Origin: Urechis unicinctus
Lineage: Eukaryota; Annelida; Polychaeta; Xenopneusta; Urechidae
NCBI GenBank assembly: GCA_034190875.2
Contig: CM067355.1
Location: forward strand, 35,345,251-35,409,250
Reading direction: 5' to 3'
DNA length: 64,000 nt
The notes beneath the pieces are model-generated. The model was not told the origin of the DNA. It did not search any database and saw only the letters and a list, made by a program, of their open reading frames with translations. Positions 61,810 to 64,000 of this stretch are shown in pieces; the first letter of the stretch is position 1, and each line of letters opens with the position of its first letter. The translations under genes were made by a program, and so were the position numbers.

Positions 61810-61972
61810 CCTTCATCGTGGGAGCCAAGGGCAACCAGAAGAGGATGCGGGCCAACATGTTCATGCTGAGCTGCGGGTCTCAAGTGTTTGAGGCGATGTT
61901 CCAGGAGGCATCCGAGGACCAGGTGCTGGTAGTGGATGACGTGGACCCGGATACATTCATGGAGATTCTTAA
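61716..61972 (+). CDS. BTB-PHR copy 2, BTB exon
   Basis: Encodes the BTB/POZ domain: QRLQYILEGQCSTDVTFIVG, then RANMFMLSCGSQVFEAMFQE and VLVVDDVDPDTFMEILK, the classical BTBD6-like N-terminus that dimerises and binds Cullin-3. The start ATG at 61,716 has A at -3 and G at +4. The donor is CTTAA|GTGAGC; the two bases AA join A of the next exon to give Lys in KFVYYE, so the intron is phase 2 and the frame is kept. The upstream TATA box supports a promoter. Confidence 0.85.
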
Positions 61973-62491
61973 GTGAGCAAATATAGCACATCTCACGAAT
62001 TGCATTATGGTGTATAGAACATTCCCTGTCCAGCATGTAATAATTGATATCTACAACCAAAATGGTTGCTCTGTTACATGTGTTTCAGCCAACAGTTTCT
62101 GTATTGTTCCTATTATTTTATCATAAATTTCCGCACACATGTTCCTTTATAATGCCTGTTCTTTGACCTGTCTAACGTTTTTTTCACCCAAATGTTCCCG
62201 TGTTGTTCATGTTCTTTCATCCAGCCAAGAATTTCCGGTTTTCTAATCTGTTTCATGTATTTCTGCCAGGTTCCTGTTTTATTCCTGTTACACGTATTTT
62301 TGCCTAGAGGCTCTGTGTTATTCCTGTTCTTTGATCAGTACCATCAATTTCTGCCTAAATGTTCCGGTTTTATTCGTGTTCTTTGATCTGTTGCAAATGG
62401 TTCTGGCTAAGGGTTTATGTTTTATTCCTGCTCTATGAGCTGTTGCATGTATTTCTGTTATTTGATCTATTTCTTGTATTTCTACCCACAG
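61973..62491 (+). other. Intron of BTB-PHR copy 2
   Basis: 519 bp, GTGAGC donor, pyrimidine-rich TTTCTACCCACAG acceptor. It is filled with degenerate repeats of a TGTTCTTTGATCTGTT-TTCTGCC type, an internal tandem structure also seen upstream of copy 1. Confidence 0.75.
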
Positions 62492-63388
62492 ATTCGTATA
62501 TTATGAGCAGGCCACGATCACAGGAGATAACGCGCTCTATGTTCTGAAAGCAGCCAAGAAGTTTGACCTGCCCCAACTGGTTGATAAATGCTCCAGCTTC
62601 TTCAAGAAATCTTTGAACCCGAAGATAGTCTGTGGTATACTGAACAGCAGCTTGGTGCTCGGCGAACACGACATCACAGGCAGCTGTATGACGTTCATCA
62701 GAAACACCACTGAGGCTGTCCTCATATCTGAGACGTTTACTTCGCTGTCGGCGGCTGCCCTGATGAGGGTTGTGGAGGATGGATCAATGGCATGTGCCTC
62801 TGAGTTACAGGTGTACCAAGCCTGTATGAGATGGGCTGAGGCCGAGTGTGGACGCCGTGGGCTGCCTGTCACAGATGGAAACAAGCGTCATGTCCTCGGG
62901 CTGTTCTCTACCAAATTCGATTTTATCAGCTGACCTCCGCCGAATTCTCCCATTTGATGCGAAACTCTGTTATACTTAATGCCGAAGAAAAATTAGAAAT
63001 TTACGATTTGATCGCAGACAGAGATCATGGAGTGAATCATCGTGGTACATACAGGTTCAATGCAACGGCACGAACTCACAAAGTCCGCATGCAGCTTCTG
63101 GACGACAGGAACACAGTTCTGGCGAAAACTGGGTATATTACCATGGCCTCAGGTGGAACCAAGACACCCATACCAGTCCTGTTTCCCACACCACGTCAGG
63201 TAGAGGCTAACTTTACCTACAGCATTAAGGTAGCCATAAAAGGCGGTAATACCTACTACGGGTCTCAGGGCAAGGTCATTGTGACAAGTGACAAGTGTAC
63301 ATTCAGCTTCTTCAATTCTAGACACAGTAGCCGTACCGATGTAGCCCAGGGCCAAATACCTACAATTATTGTCTCACTTCTTCGGTGA
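62492..63388 (+). pseudogene. BTB-PHR copy 2, BACK-PHR exon with frame break
   Basis: BACK domain: NALYVLKAAKKFDLPQLVDK, ILNSSLVLGEHDITGSC, VYQACMRWAEAECGRRGLPV. At about 62,899 one base is missing compared with copy 1 (CTCGGGCTG against CTCGGTGCTG), which ends the frame at 62,933; the remainder is read one frame over (LYQIRFYQLTSAEFSHLMRN to 63,388). About 52 codons of the first half of the PHR domain are absent compared with copy 1, so DREH-type sequence joins almost directly to VRMQLLDD. Either this is a pseudogene, or the frame break is an assembly error in a gene with a shortened PHR domain. Confidence 0.8.
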
Positions 63389-63487
63389 TATGCTTCACTT
63401 CACCATGGGACCTATTAAGTTGATCATTATGTTACATCCTTATTGTGGTTGGAAAATATACCGCATCAACCGAATATTTTACAACCT

Positions 63488-64000
63488 GCATGTTAGTATG
63501 TTAGTATGTATGTATGTATGTATGTATGTATGTTATGTATGTATGTATGTATGTATGTATGTATGTATGTATGTATGTATGTATGTATGTATGTATGTAT
63601 GTATGTATGTATGTATGTATGTATGTATGTATGTATGTATGTATGTATGTATGGTATGTATGTATGTATGTATGTATGTATGTATGTATGTATGTATGTA
63701 TGTATGTATGTATGTATGTCTGTATGTATGTATGTATGTATGTATGTATGTATGTCTGTATGTATGTATGTATGTATGTATGTATGTATGTGTATGTATG
63801 TATGTATGTATGTATGTATGTATCTGTATGTATGTATGTATGTATGTATGTATGTATGTATGTATGTCTGTATGTATGTCTGTATGTATGTCTGTCTGTA
63901 TGTATGTATGTATGTCTGTATGTATGTGTGTATGTCTGTATGTATGTATGTATGTATGTATGTATGTATGTCTGTATGTATGTATGTATGTATGTATGTA
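63488..64000. repeat. (TATG)n tetranucleotide repeat, reaching the window end
   Basis: TATG units with TCTG variants increasing toward the right. It is the counterpart of the repeat after copy 1, so the tandem duplication includes this repeat or its seed. Confidence 0.97.

Overview
The window looks like AT-rich DNA from an invertebrate animal. Its genes have introns with GT-AG boundaries, and it holds a CARD-NACHT-LRR gene of NLR type and two BTB-BACK-PHR genes of BTBD6 type. It is crowded with minisatellites, microsatellites and local duplications. Expanded NLR and BTB-PHR families fit amphioxus or some molluscs, but the sequence alone does not settle the species. No prokaryotic features, rRNA, tRNA or CRISPR array were recognised.

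Layout. 1-1,780 is a non-coding segment duplicated at 49,471-51,290, with a shorter diverged copy near 23,535-23,800. 2,072-8,868 holds one minus-strand NLR gene: a CARD plus NACHT exon, a phase-matched helical-domain exon, a 2.9 kb intron, and an LRR region whose reading frame breaks several times. 9,350-11,950 is a 26-bp minisatellite. 12.5-23.9 kb has no convincing intact gene; it holds AT/GT runs, an inverted-repeat-bounded element with an LTR-like core, an array of exon-like units carrying splice signals, and G-rich minisatellites.

24-41 kb is dominated by minus-strand exon remnants of a KDZ-type (Kyakuja-Dileera-Zisupton) DNA transposase. Two related copies are present, A at 24.0-26.3 kb and B at 32.4-39.2 kb. 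Copy B has been swollen by three minisatellites with 74, 39 and 48 bp units. On the opposite strand at 28.4 kb is an ORF with a signal peptide and a cysteine pattern like a three-finger (Ly6 or activin-receptor ectodomain) protein.

42-49 kb has a perfect 24-bp hairpin, a GC-rich island with a minus-strand helix-hairpin-helix ORF, and more simple repeats. 53.4-54.5 kb and 61.7-63.4 kb hold tandem BTB-BACK-PHR copies about 9.07 kb apart. The first lacks the BTB exon, the second lacks part of the PHR domain, and each has a frame break, so neither looks able to encode a full protein. Between them are a small two-exon gene with ETS and CCAAT motifs upstream and four more minisatellites. The window ends inside a TATG tetranucleotide repeat.

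Functionally, the NLR gene would act in cytosolic innate sensing, BTB-PHR proteins as substrate adaptors for Cullin-3 ubiquitin ligases, and KDZ transposase in DNA transposition. Nothing suggests that these form one pathway; they appear to be neighbours in a duplication-prone region.
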